Source: Nematostella vectensis (lineage: Eukaryota > Cnidaria > Anthozoa > Actiniaria > Edwardsiidae). From it: DNA of 60,000 nucleotides. A program made the position numbers and the translations under genes. Where the stretch lies: the NCBI RefSeq assembly GCF_932526225.1, contig NC_064043.1, positions 11,780,085-11,840,084 on the forward strand. The letters are read 5' to 3'. Numbering within the stretch: the first letter of the stretch is position 1; each line of letters begins with the position of its first letter. Below the pieces are notes generated by a model that did no database searches, was not told the DNA's origin, and was given only the letters and a program-made list of their open reading frames with translations. Positions 1 through 12,200 of this stretch are shown here, in pieces.

Positions 1-157
1 GGTCAAACCTTGGCACATTTCTTTTCATTTTTTTACTTTGTTTTCACATAAGCATATGTCACACATGTGTCGTATAAGCATAGTTGCTTCACTTTAAATC
101 CAATTACCTCACAACATTCCGATTTCATTTCTTTTCTTTTTTTCTCTTTAACCCTAG

Positions 158-288
158 GTATGATCCTCGTCACCCTAACCAAAGTATTCTACTCTTCGGA
201 GACTCTGGGGGAAAAGTCAGTTGTATCAAGTTCTCTGCCGTGAATCTTGGATTGTTTGACCTCAACATCGGACAGACCATCCCATCAG
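158..288 (+). CDS. WD40 gene, first visible exon
   Basis: A pyrimidine-rich tract ending CCCTAG precedes the exon and CAG|GTAACA ends it. It encodes a WD40 blade segment beginning YDPRHPNQSILLFGDSGG. It starts with one base completing a codon and ends in phase 1. The next convincing exon (8544) opens in phase 0, so an intermediate exon of length 2 modulo 3 is expected. Confidence 0.7.
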
Positions 289-3200
289 GTAACACGAACA
301 TCTCGGGCAGGTAGCTTAAGACTGAAACCTTCATATAAAGGACTTCCTTTGAGCAGACAACCTCTGCAGAACGGACACTTAAGGAAATATGAAGTCAAAA
401 TCTGACTCTGGATCCATTTTATACGAATGTTCTATGGGTTGAATGAAGCCTTTCCTCTACTAAACCATGAGAGAAGATGCTCTAGATTCGCGGTTGTTTA
501 TGCGAGCCGTGACTTGTCGTACGTTACGTGGTTTTGCTCTTGTTTAAAAAGGCACCTGCGGTATAAAAGGCGTGGCCATGGTCTGAGTCGTCTTTCCCTC
601 TAGGCTTCGATGAGTGCGAAGCTCCGTAAATATCGAAAACCAGAAATGTAAATTAACTTCGGTCAAGTTGAAAATAATGTTTTGTACACAAGACAATAAC
701 GGCGAACTGCTCAGGACTTTGTTTTCTACAATAACAACGAAAACAAAAAAGTGATTAAAAACAGCGCTCGCCTTAAATGACGCTTTATTAGTGTGCGCGC
801 GTGAAAACAAACAAACAAAGCTCAAGACCTTTTTTGCTTCATAACATTTGCAATATCCAATTGATATCTCTCCAACTCTCAAAGAAGATAATTTAGTCTA
901 GCGGTAATGACGTCTAAGACCGGGCACGCGCCTCTTATACAGCATGTAATTGATTAAATTGATTCACCCATCCTTATATATGTCCATACTGGGCCTTTCT
1001 CATACACGCGTTGTACTTGAAGTAACGTCCCGCCGTGATTAACATGGCTCGTGTTTTAGTTTACTTACCCTTACCTAAAAAAATGGGGCTTTTCTCATGT
1101 TGATGCGCTTTGAACTTGTAGTAACGTGTCGCCGTATCCCGTTCCCTGAGCTCGTACTTGGGAGGCACCCGAACGTGAAAGCAGTACAATTCACGGTATG
1201 TGAATGTAACCATGGTATAGCACAGGCCCGTACCCAGGGGGCCCCTACAACGGCCGAAGGTCCACTTTCGAATCCCAATGCACATGCTATTTGTAGACAA
1301 AACTATGAACCATAAGCTAGATCTATCTGGTAGGAAACCAAATCCGACAATAAATGTCATGTGAAGATACTGCAAAGGCTGGACAGATTTTTATCAGAGA
1401 AGTCATTCTATCCACCCCCCGGTCCACTTTTTCGGATTTCGCACCCCCCCGCCCCCCAAGAAAAATCCTGGGTACGGGCCTGTAGCTCATATTTAAAACG
1501 AGTCCAGTACAACCCTGCCCTGCTGTGCAGAGCTTTCTAGGTCGCTCGTTTCCTCTGCTCCGCATGTTGATGTGATGTAAAACAAAGGAAACGAGCGACA
1601 CAGAAAGCTCCGAGAAGCGTAGCACACGCCTTTTATATCATACAAATCTAGAACACTAAATAGTTCCTGCTTAAAGTCTGACCAAAGAAATAGACGACTT
1701 TTAAGTTGTTATATTTATTATTCTCACACCAACAACGTAAAACACCAAATACTTAGGTTAATGTGCATGTGCCGGATTTTTTTCTATTCTTTTATTAAGT
1801 TTTAAGTTCTGTAAGATTATTTTGCGGCCAGAAGTAGCGTTTATTAGCGCTACAAAATGCCCAGTAGGCCTTGCCAGGTGTTTTATGGGTTAATCTGGTG
1901 ACCAAGCTACCACCACAAGGTAAATCATTGCCTGACTGCAGTGTGTGCAAAGCTGTTCAAAGGTCAATTGAATGAGCGTTTTGTGGGCTAGTAATCGGAT
2001 GTGCTAGCCACCATTGTGTGGTCGAGTTCTCGTTAGCACAACAAGAGGATGCTGTATTCGGTTTCACATAGTAGCCAAAGCTGTCTTCTTCCAATACGTT
2101 TCCCGTCCGCTGGTACCCACACTTAGACGTGGGATCAATATGGATATGAGTTCCCCTGCGATGCATCATTGCCTGGTCACACGCTTGGCAAACTTCCCCT
2201 CGGATCACGGCCTAGTCTAACACACACTCCCCATTTCTCCACATTTATAATACCATAGTTTGACAACTTCCCAATGATTCGGTCAGTCGGCCAACCATTT
2301 ATATTATGTCTTTTCTCAAATTCACATTCAGCTTTGTAGTTTGTCGCACCTTTAAGTACGTAGTGCGTAACTGACTTTGAAAGTCGGAACTTCTCCCAAA
2401 TCGACTCACGGGGGATGTTGATGTACGCAAAGCCGTCAATGAAGCTCTTATGCTGAAATACTCCATACCAATCCATACCATATTAATATCTGCTCTGAAA
2501 AAGCAGTAGGTGAGGAACTCTATCCCGGTATCGGTTTGTAGCGTATATACGCCATCTTCAGCCTGCTCTCAGTATTTCTCAGCATAGATCGTTATCTGGG
2601 CACATGAGCTGTACACACATTTCTCACATTCCTTGCCGCTACACGGCGGTCGGCACTTGCAAGAAAACTTCTTCTTCGGGCTGTCGCAGTGTTCTACGCA
2701 TGTCCCTTCGTTGAGACACCGCTGTCCAAGACAGCAACCGTTACTGCAGACGGAGGGGTCAGCCAAGTGCGATGACTAAAGAGGCAATGGATAAGACAAA
2801 TAGACAACAGGTTTGCCTTGAAGTTTTCGGATACGGTTGGTTTGTTGATGATGATGATAACAGAATGATGATGTTGCTGATGATGACGAATATCTACTGT
2901 GTAGCTGTTATCTAGTATTCAATATTGTCCAGGCGTTTCGAGACATTTGTGTTTTCATCAGCGGAAAACTAAGGAAGAAGATGACGATGATGACGACGAT
3001 GTTGGTGATGGTCATGCTGATGAATTTAATCATGTCGATAAAATTAATTATAAAGACTTACCGCCCTCAAGATTTCCTGGTGAATATCATAGTAGTCGTA
3101 GGCAGGATCAATGGCGATTCTGCTAGGCGCGGAATCCTTGTCTTCACCAAGCAGTTCGCATCGCTTGCCCGACATCTGGAACGCTCGACACCGACAATCT

Positions 3201-6200
3201 CCGACACACGCCGAGTGACACGCCTGAGGACCCGCAACTGAGCTGAGGTTCCTGTACGAGGACCCCAACAGATAACGTCCCTTGGTCACGTGCTCCTTTC
3301 TTGAGAAGGACCCTGCGTAACATGTCCCTTGAGGGCACATCTGGCAGGTTGTGCTTGAGACCAGTGATAGGAGGAAGATGTAGAGACTGGTTCTCATCTG
3401 GAAATTCGACGTAAAAATTGAGACACTTAAAGAAGGCCAATCACGCAGCCATTTTTATGCTCCCGTACAATGCAAACCCTTTAAACGAATCCATTTGCAT
3501 CGGCCAGCTCAAACAAGTAACTGAGAAACTTTCAATCAAATATCATCAATAAAGTTTCAGAATGCAATCGTAGATGGTTTTTTTAAGTTTTCTTGCAAAT
3601 GAACCACTGTATTTTCAATCGTAAACACTGACGTTGACATGTTTCTTGAGAATGCCCTTTCTATATTGGATGAACTAGACCGAAGCTGTTTTTTAAGAAA
3701 TACATTGATAATGGGTATACACAATGCTTCAAATTTAGAAACGGAAGATTGCCCGAATCGAATAGTCTTTTTTTTAATAGAAATTTTTGCAAATTTTTGA
3801 CAATATCCACTTTTAATTGTTTTATTATTTCCTTCAATTTTATTGCTTTCCGGCAACACAAGAAAAATCAGTAAAATGTTTATTAACCAAAACATTTTCT
3901 GGTTTAGATCCCTTCTGAGCGCTTTGCATTATCATCTCATCCGGCACCATTAAACCAGCTGCCAGTGAATTTGAATATTAATTGGAGGAATAGTGAATAA
4001 GGCAGTTTCTTATAGTTTTTGTTATATTTTATATGGATATGAGGCGTTGACTTTCATTTTCTTGACAGTTGGGTATTAGAATCTGGAAAAAAATATTTCT
4101 TGTCTTATTTATTTTAGATGCCAAGGATTTTATTATTGCGGATACCTCATTAAATTATCCTGCTTTTTCGAAAATCCGGCATAATTACTTGCATGAAGAA
4201 ATATTATGCAAGAGGTCTCTTTTGATATTTTATCCAGAAAAGTTTACCCAAACTTATTATCAAAAATATATGGGACACGGGCTAATCTTAGCCAAATTAC
4301 TTTGAATATTAACGCTTGTGAAATATACACTAAGATTCTACCAGAACTGTCTGGAAAAGTTTTTCGAAAAGTTTACCCAACATGTTTTATATTTTAATAT
4401 ATTGTACAACATCACATAGCCTACGTGTAGCCGCTGACTCGCGAGATCCTCTCGTAGCTACGAGAGGATTTCGCGAGTCAGCGGCTACACGTAAGCTAAA
4501 CATCACACAGAAGCCAAAAACAGCGTTTCAACTTGAACACTAACAACTCGGCTTAACCCAGCTGATGGTCATATCGCTGTGGTTATAATATCATATATAT
4601 TAAAATATTACAGATGCGCGTATTTTGTATTTAATTAAATAATTTTTTATACGTGAGTAGAGGATACACTGAAGGCTAATTTATACTTTTTCACTATAAT
4701 ATATTGTACACATCACACAGAAGCCAAAAACAGCGTTCCAACTTAAACACGAAACCGCGCTATAAAAGGGCCTGTGCCAGGCGTTTGTCACCTTCAGTTG
4801 TCATTCACCCTCAGAACTGACAACAGCTCCCGGTAGCGCTTTGAATAGCAATGCGAATAGAGAGGAAGAATTTTACTCTATCCTGCTTGAATTATTTCAA
4901 ATTACAACAATTCATAGCATAAACTCTACTAGGAATATTCAAAAGGGTTTCACATACCGCATAGAATGACAATAAACACTGGTATATGTTGAATTACAAT
5001 TACACGCGTTGTTACGATCTCAGACTCGCAATCTCACACTTAGCAGCTAAAATATCTACAGTTTAGCCCATAAGCTACTCCTGAAGAATTCCTCCTTTGA
5101 AAGTAAACCTGTAATATAACAAAGCTTTTGTAAAAAAGTTGTTCTAACCGCATGGTAACTTCGCGTACAGCCATCGTGACTATAGTAGACCCATTCAATT
5201 TTCCTTCCCTATTTATTGCATTGCAACACAATACAATTATCGGTCTCTTTTTTCCAATTGTGTTTATTGCAAATACGAAAACAAGAGAGTATTATTATTT
5301 TCTCATTTTTCGCTCGTTGTGATTGGATTAATCGACAGAATCAAGACATGTTGCAGTGTGAAAACTTGGTGGAAACCCGTGTTGCACAAGGAACTCAAAC
5401 AATGCTACACCTTGCGGCATCTTGCCCCTGGGACAATTAAGACGTCCCTTTGCGAATGTGTGTGCGTAAATACGTTTTGTCCCCGCTACAAGCCCCATAT
5501 TTAAGCGCTGGCTTTATCTCGACTTGTATGTACAGAAAATGATTTGAGTGCGGCTTCATGTCTCCGGGACATGTATTGGTTACCGTTGCGAATGTCTGTA
5601 CACAATTCGCTGTTGTACATGCAGCGTGCCTCCGATACAGGCGCCTGCTACAGCCCCCCTTATGTAAACGATGCAGGAATCGACTGCCGCTACACGTCCC
5701 TGGGAAGTGTTCCCTCTGCTGTACTTAGCTGTCTGTGTTGGCTGTGCTTTTGTCCCTACGGCATGTCCCAGGCACATAAGCCTATAAAAGGCTCGTTAGT
5801 GTGTGAGTAAAATGGATAGGTGTCCCAGGAACATGCTTATGGCGCAGTTTATTCTGTGTGTACATGTTGTGATTTTGTCCCCGCTTTATGTCCCCGCTAT
5901 AGATTCCGCTCTCTGACGCGTTTTATGTACGGAATGTGATTTTAAAACGGCTACATGTTCCGGGGTCATGTAGCTGAGAAATGTCCCCTAGTGTGCGAGC
6001 ACCTTTACCCTTTTATAGCGCGGTTTCGTGTTTTAAGTAATGCTCCGTGTAAGAACTACGGTGAATCGATAGGTCCTGCGGCAATAGGGGTTCGTTATCT
6101 TTTTAACTAATCTAATTAATATTGCTATGCTTATTGGTTCAAGACGCTCTGCCCGCCAAATTTGAACTTTGGAGTCACATTTCTCTTAAATAAGTGCTCT

Positions 6201-9200
6201 TGCACTCATATTTATTAGGGGGCTTAGGTTCGAAGTAAGAAAGCTTTCAACCTGTGCATTTTTGTTAAAATCGTATGTTCGGAGCATGGAGAAATCCCTT
6301 TCGGATATCTGCTAATAACTTTTTATACTTCACTTATTACAATTTTGCGCTTTGTCTCTTGCCAAAGCAAACATTCCGCTGGCTAAACGTGTGAAAATAC
6401 GGTCTCACATTTCCAAAAGCCTGTTAGTGTGGTAGAATTTAGCTTTCCAAAGAAAGTCACTTTTTCTTTCAAAGATTTTTGACAACGATTTTCATGTTAA
6501 GATTGACAACTAAAACGATTCACGCATTTAAATAAAGTTACCAATTTTGCTTTATTCGATCCTCAATACAACTATTATCGCATACAAGCCACAGCAATAA
6601 AGTTTACTGGAATTCACAGTAGTAGCAGTCCTCTAATTATTATTTTATCGACACAGACAGAACGCACAATATTTTCTTAAAACAAGCCGCAAGCAAGGTT
6701 TGTTCCATAAGCTCATTGATGAATTCGAGAGTGTCCAGCTTATAATCGGGGTCTCCGTCTTCGATACATAGTAGGCCATGAGGACTCACGGAAAATTTCT
6801 GCGAAGAAATTGTAATTCTTCTGGCTCCAGACGGGCTGCATTTATATTCACTATTTCTTTCAGCTTTTTGCATCCGCATAAGCATTCCACTGCTCTTACT
6901 GACAATTGCGGGTTATTGCTGATATTTATATTTTACAATTTTCTAAAAAAATATCTTCGCTTCACCAAACGCCGTATCTTCTACTTCAATGCATCGTTTT
7001 ATGTCCTTTAGTTCTATGTCCCTTAGTTTAGTTGATGCTTTCATGAGTCGTACAGCATCAACTGATGACGGCAAAATTTGCCCTAGTGCAGAGGTTTCCT
7101 CAATGTCCTGTAAAAAAAGTACACACAAACTTAAGATTCCTTCTCAACTTCATTTCTTGAATATCAGAACTTATAAAAAATACAAGGCAACTACAGTCAA
7201 CTTCCTCAGAAGCAGACACGTCAGGAACTAAAAACAGTGTTACAAGGGCTGTCAGCTAATGAAAATGAAGAAAGACATTGTTGCTTACAATTCTTTCACT
7301 TAGACGGGAGTTTGCTGTACCTCAATTTCAGGGTGTCAAACCCCAGGATGTTTCGCTACATTCAAGGAATACATTCGGGCTTGTTGGTATTTACATTTCA
7401 CCCAGCTTATAAATCAGGCTCACATAACTTATATTTACATATTCACATCGTAAACTCAAATGACAACTTCCCGTAATAAAACTCTTTTAGTAAAATAGAA
7501 CGAGTAAAATATTTCGTTCCCTTCTGAACCAATTATTTGTCTCTCAAGTACTTATTGACCTATGAAAATTTTACCTGGAATGGTTCTAACGCGGATTCAG
7601 CGGCGGCGCTGGTCTCAGAGGTTTCCGGTTGGAAAAACACGCTGGAACTTGAGGCAGTTTCATCTCTACAGCTCTGCAATTTTGATTTTCGAAATAAATA
7701 ACAAATTGAAAAGGAGGATCAAGACTGGTCAAGACAGTACAGAAACAGCAGAATCTATACGGCAAGCGACAGAACATTGACTTTGAGAAAGATCATTTTT
7801 ACCTCGTGTGAAGTTTTCATGCGTTTGTTTTCAAGCTCCAAATCGACTCGCTGTCGACAGTACATACAAATGCTTCTAGACCAGCCCTTTTTGCCTTTGT
7901 CATCTAGCTCCAAGAAAACTTTCTCTACTCTGTTCGCCTTTCTCAGGGACCTCTGTTCCACATCTGAAGGCTTACTGCCACACCAAGCCTCGTGGTTTGG
8001 GCAGCAACATGCCTGCCTTTTGAACGCCATGACAAGCTTTTCTAACTTCCCGGACAAAGTTTGCAAGCAAACAGAACTCAGAAGCGTTTCTTTAAAGTAT
8101 ATACAATAGATTTTCAAACTATTTTCGAAGAGATAATGAATAGCGAGAGACTTGTCTTAATATATCGAGGAGGAAGCATGTAGAATTCAAAATGGCGACG
8201 TGAGCGCTAGGTCGGAAATCTAACTTCCGAACATACGATTCGGACAAAACTCGGGGATAAGTTGTAACAATGCAACCTTTGTTTTATTCTTAATTTAAAT
8301 GTTTGTCAATCAATGGATAAGATACGGAAAACACCCGAAGATGTATTTTAGCCAATCAGAGGGCAGGATTTTACTGAAGTTTTATAGCTACTTATGCGCA
8401 TGCGTTGCCGCAGGGTACCGTAGTTCTTACACGAACCATTACTTAACACTAACAGCTCGGATAAAGAATAGCTGATGATCATATCGCTGTGGTTATGTCG
8501 CCGGATAAACAATAGCTGATGATCATATGTGGTTATGTCGCAGGGTCTTCACAACGACTGGGTGCGCAAAGTCAAGTATTACCCAACCCTCCAGTGCTTC
8601 ATTTCATGCGCGACTTCGTCTGAGAACTCCATGTACCTGGGTGATGTGGACCGGAAAAAGACGTAAGCACCTCCACCCTCCCTCCTTGTACCGCCCTCTT
8701 GCTCCCCTCCTCCTTTCTTATACGCGACCTTGTGTGAGAACTCAATAGACCTGGGTGATCCCCTCCCTATCACACACTTATATCAACTTCTTTCTAAAAT
8801 TCCCGAACATAATACAGTCGATTTCATTAGCGTTGTCCAGGACAAAATACATTTACAAATTCTCGAAAGGCGCGTGTCTCATTTCTAAATATTATAATCA
8901 TTTCCTTAATTAATTTCCTTAATTATCCAGGTGCTCGATGTTTCGCACGAGAAAAGGTATCACATCCTTTGACTACTGCAAGGAGTGGAACGTCATAGGT
9001 AAGAATATGCTACACACTTATATGTATATGTTAAAACACGTCAAAGGTAAGCACGTGAGGCACTTGAAGTATAATAAGGGACATGCGCTAAAATATCACA
9101 TGACTGTTTGGGTGGCAAACTAGCGCTAGCAAACTAGTCCTAAACAGTTTATATATTTAAAAGTGTCATTACCACTATCATAGTGAGTGATTTCTGTATG

Positions 9201-12200
9201 ATTTTAGTGACGGGTGGTCTGGATCATTACGTCAGGCTGTGGAATCCGTACGTCACATCCAAATCGACCTCTGTAAGTACCCAATTTTCACAAGTAGAGA
9301 ACGTATGTTTTCAACATCGAATCTAATCCATGTTTATAGGGATTTCATTGGAAGTCGACATTCATTCGTACCAAATTCCGTGATTTTTAACTGTTCTGGG
9401 GTTTTATCTTTAATCATAAGCATGTCTGCAGACTAGTACTAAAGGGTTAATCTGTTTTTCCGCCTTTCTTTTCGTTTTTTTTAGATTTCAATAATTTTCT
9501 TTTCTGTTTTTTTTTTAACATTTTCGTTTTTTTTCACATTGTCTATTGTACGTAATGTAAAGCTATGATAGACTTACTTACACTTATCGACAGGGAGACC
9601 TGAAACGCTAGCTGTGCCTTCAGATCTAATGAGGAAGGAGATATCGGGTTGGATTACAGTTAAAAGCACGCAATTACAAAACATATACCATACCATATAA
9701 AATGCGTTACATACTGCTTATTTACCATACCATATAAAATGCGTTACATACTGCTTATTTATCTTGATCGTTGCATGACAGGTTCTGAAGGGTCACAGTG
9801 CTACTGTCACGCACATACTCGTTAACAGCGAGAAGGGAGAGATCATCAGTGTTGCCCAGGATAAGGTAAAAGCAGTTGCGTGTACTGATAAGGGCTAGTG
9901 GCCCAATAATAGACCCTTGTGGTACCGTTTATGATTAATGCAATAACGATCATTAGCGCTTCCATGGACAAGGTAAAACAGATGCGTGTACTGATAAGGG
10001 CTATCGGCCCGACAATAGACCACTGTGATACCCTGTTTATGATTAGTGCTTTAACGATAATAAGCACTGCCGTGGATAAGGTAAACAGATGCCTGTATTG
10101 ATAAGGACTAGTGGCCCAAGAATAGATCATTGTGGTCCTTATCCGTTTATGGTTAATGCTTTAACGATAATTAGCGCTGCCATGGACAAGTAAAACAGAT
10201 TCGTGTATTGATAAGGACTAGTGGCCCAAGAATAGATCAATGTGGTACTCATCCGTTTATGATTGATGCTTAAACGATGATTAACGCTGCCTTGGACAAG
10301 GTAAAACAAATGCGTGTATTGACAACGGCTAGAGGCCCAAGTCAGCGTTGCACCGTACAGTGTCCCAATAATAGACCCTTCTGGTACCTCGTATGTTAAT
10401 AAATGCTGAAATACTTTTTATTATGATGAGCAGGTGATAAAGATTTGGGACATGCGTGACCTATGTTGCGTGCAGACCATCCCAGCTCGTTCACTACTTC
10501 CAGGTCCACACATCATCTCCAGCATATACTTCCACCCCAAAGCGCACTGTATACTTGTTGGAACTAATCAGGTACGGTCCCGCTTTAGCAACCAAACTAT
10601 TTAGACGCGGCTTAACAAGTGCACCTCGTTCACTTCTCTATGACAAATATATTAGGGACTTAATGATAACAAAGAAGGCAGAGGACGGCGACGAAAGAAA
10701 AAGCAATGGAATTGATTCGAGAATTCAAAGGCCGCACTTGAGAATGCATTTTGTTTGATAGTTTTCCAACTTACCGCTATGTCAAAACTACCAGCACTAT
10801 ATCACAGTTTTAGCATCAATCAATCTGAATTGTTCTCCTAGCTTTCCGTGCTTGAAGGCAAGAATGATGAGCCTTCCGAGGAGTGCGAGATTATGAGCCA
10901 CACGAAACCGCTTTGCGCAGCTCTTTACAACGATCTTTTTGATCAGGTAGGCGTCATTCCAGTCGATTATAATTATTTGCTATCAATTTTGATCACTTTC
11001 TCAATCTCCATTTACTACCACTACATGTCGTTTTGTCTTCTTTTTCTTTGTTTCTCATATTTTTTTTTCTTGCTCTGGATTTTGCATATGATACTGTGGC
11101 CTTCCGGAAAGGCCCCGTACCTTGTTTCTTTCTCGGATAATTTGCCTTTTCCTTACGCAACCCCTTTTATTCTCTCAGGTAATCTGCCTTATCTTTACGT
11201 CACCCCTATTATTCTCTCAGGTAATCTGCCTTATCTTTACGTCACCCCTATTATTCTCTCAGGTAATCTGCCTTATCTTTACGTCACCCCTATTATTCTC
11301 TCAGGTAATCTGCCTTATCTTTACGTAACCCCTATTATTCTCTCGAGTTATCTGCCTTTTCTTTACGTAACCCTTATTATTCTCTCGGGTAATCTGCCTT
11401 ATCTTTACGTAACCCTTATTATTCTCTCGGGTAATCTGCCTTATCTTTACGTAACCCTTATTATTCTCTCTGGTAATCTGCCTTATCTTTACATAACCCT
11501 TATTATTCTCTCGGGTAATCTGCCTTATCTTTATGTAACCCCTATTATTCTCTTGGGTAATCTGCCTTTTCCTTACGTAACCCCTACTATTATCTCAGGT
11601 AATCTGCCATATCTTTACGTAACCCCGATTATTCTCTTGGGTAATCTGCGTTTTCCTTACGTAACCCCTATTATTCTCTCAGATAATCTGCCATATCTTT
11701 ACGTAACCCCGATTATTCTCTCGGGTAATCTGCCTTATCTTTACGTAATCCTTATTATTCTCTCAGGTAATATGCCTTATCTTAAGGTAAGCCGTATTAT
11801 TCTCTCGAGTAATCTCCCTTTTCCCTATTATTCTCTAGGGTAATCTACCTTTTCCCTATTATTTCCTAGGGTAATCTCCCTTTTCCCTATTATTCTCTAG
11901 GCTAATCTGCTCTCCCTATTGTTCTCTAGGGTAATCTCCCTTTTCCCTATTATTCTCTAGGCTAATCGTCTCTCCCTATTGTTCTCTAGGGTAATCTGCT
12001 CTCCCTATTGTTCTCTAGGCTAATCTGATCTCCCTATTGTTCTCTAGGGTGATCTCCCTTTTCCCTATTATTCTCTAGGCTAATCTGCTCTTCCTATTGT
12101 TTTCTAGGGTAATCTACCTTTTTCCTGTTATTCTCTAGGCTAATCTGCTCTCCCTATTATTCTCTAGGCTAATCTGCTTTCCCTATTATTCTCTAGGCTA

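Larger units (their letters stand above)
289..1956 (+). other. WD40 gene intron, 5' part
   Basis: No convincing coding exon is seen on either strand here. It holds a short inverted-repeat element (about 1225-1484) and a hairpin (about 1530-1616). Small ORFs in the stretch show no splice context or composition that supports them. Confidence 0.5.

Noticed and set aside
544-882. 112-codon minus-strand ORF
   Set aside because: No splice context, no domain, composition not protein-like; probably chance in intronic sequence.
2569-2571. In-frame TGA as selenocysteine in the PAN/EGF gene
   Set aside because: Two additional frameshifts downstream make decay or sequence error a simpler explanation, and no SECIS-like hairpin was recognised by eye.
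5544-5810. 88-codon ORF with several cysteines
   Set aside because: It lies inside the non-coding TTAA element and consists of that element's degenerate repeats.
10848-11843. A 331-codon plus-strand ORF with 14-residue repeats (NLPYLYVTPIILSG)
   Set aside because: Its first part is the WD40 exon 10842-10946; the rest is intronic 42-bp minisatellite that stays open because 42 is a multiple of three. A strong donor at 10946 and phase-matched exon 16979 explain the gene without it.
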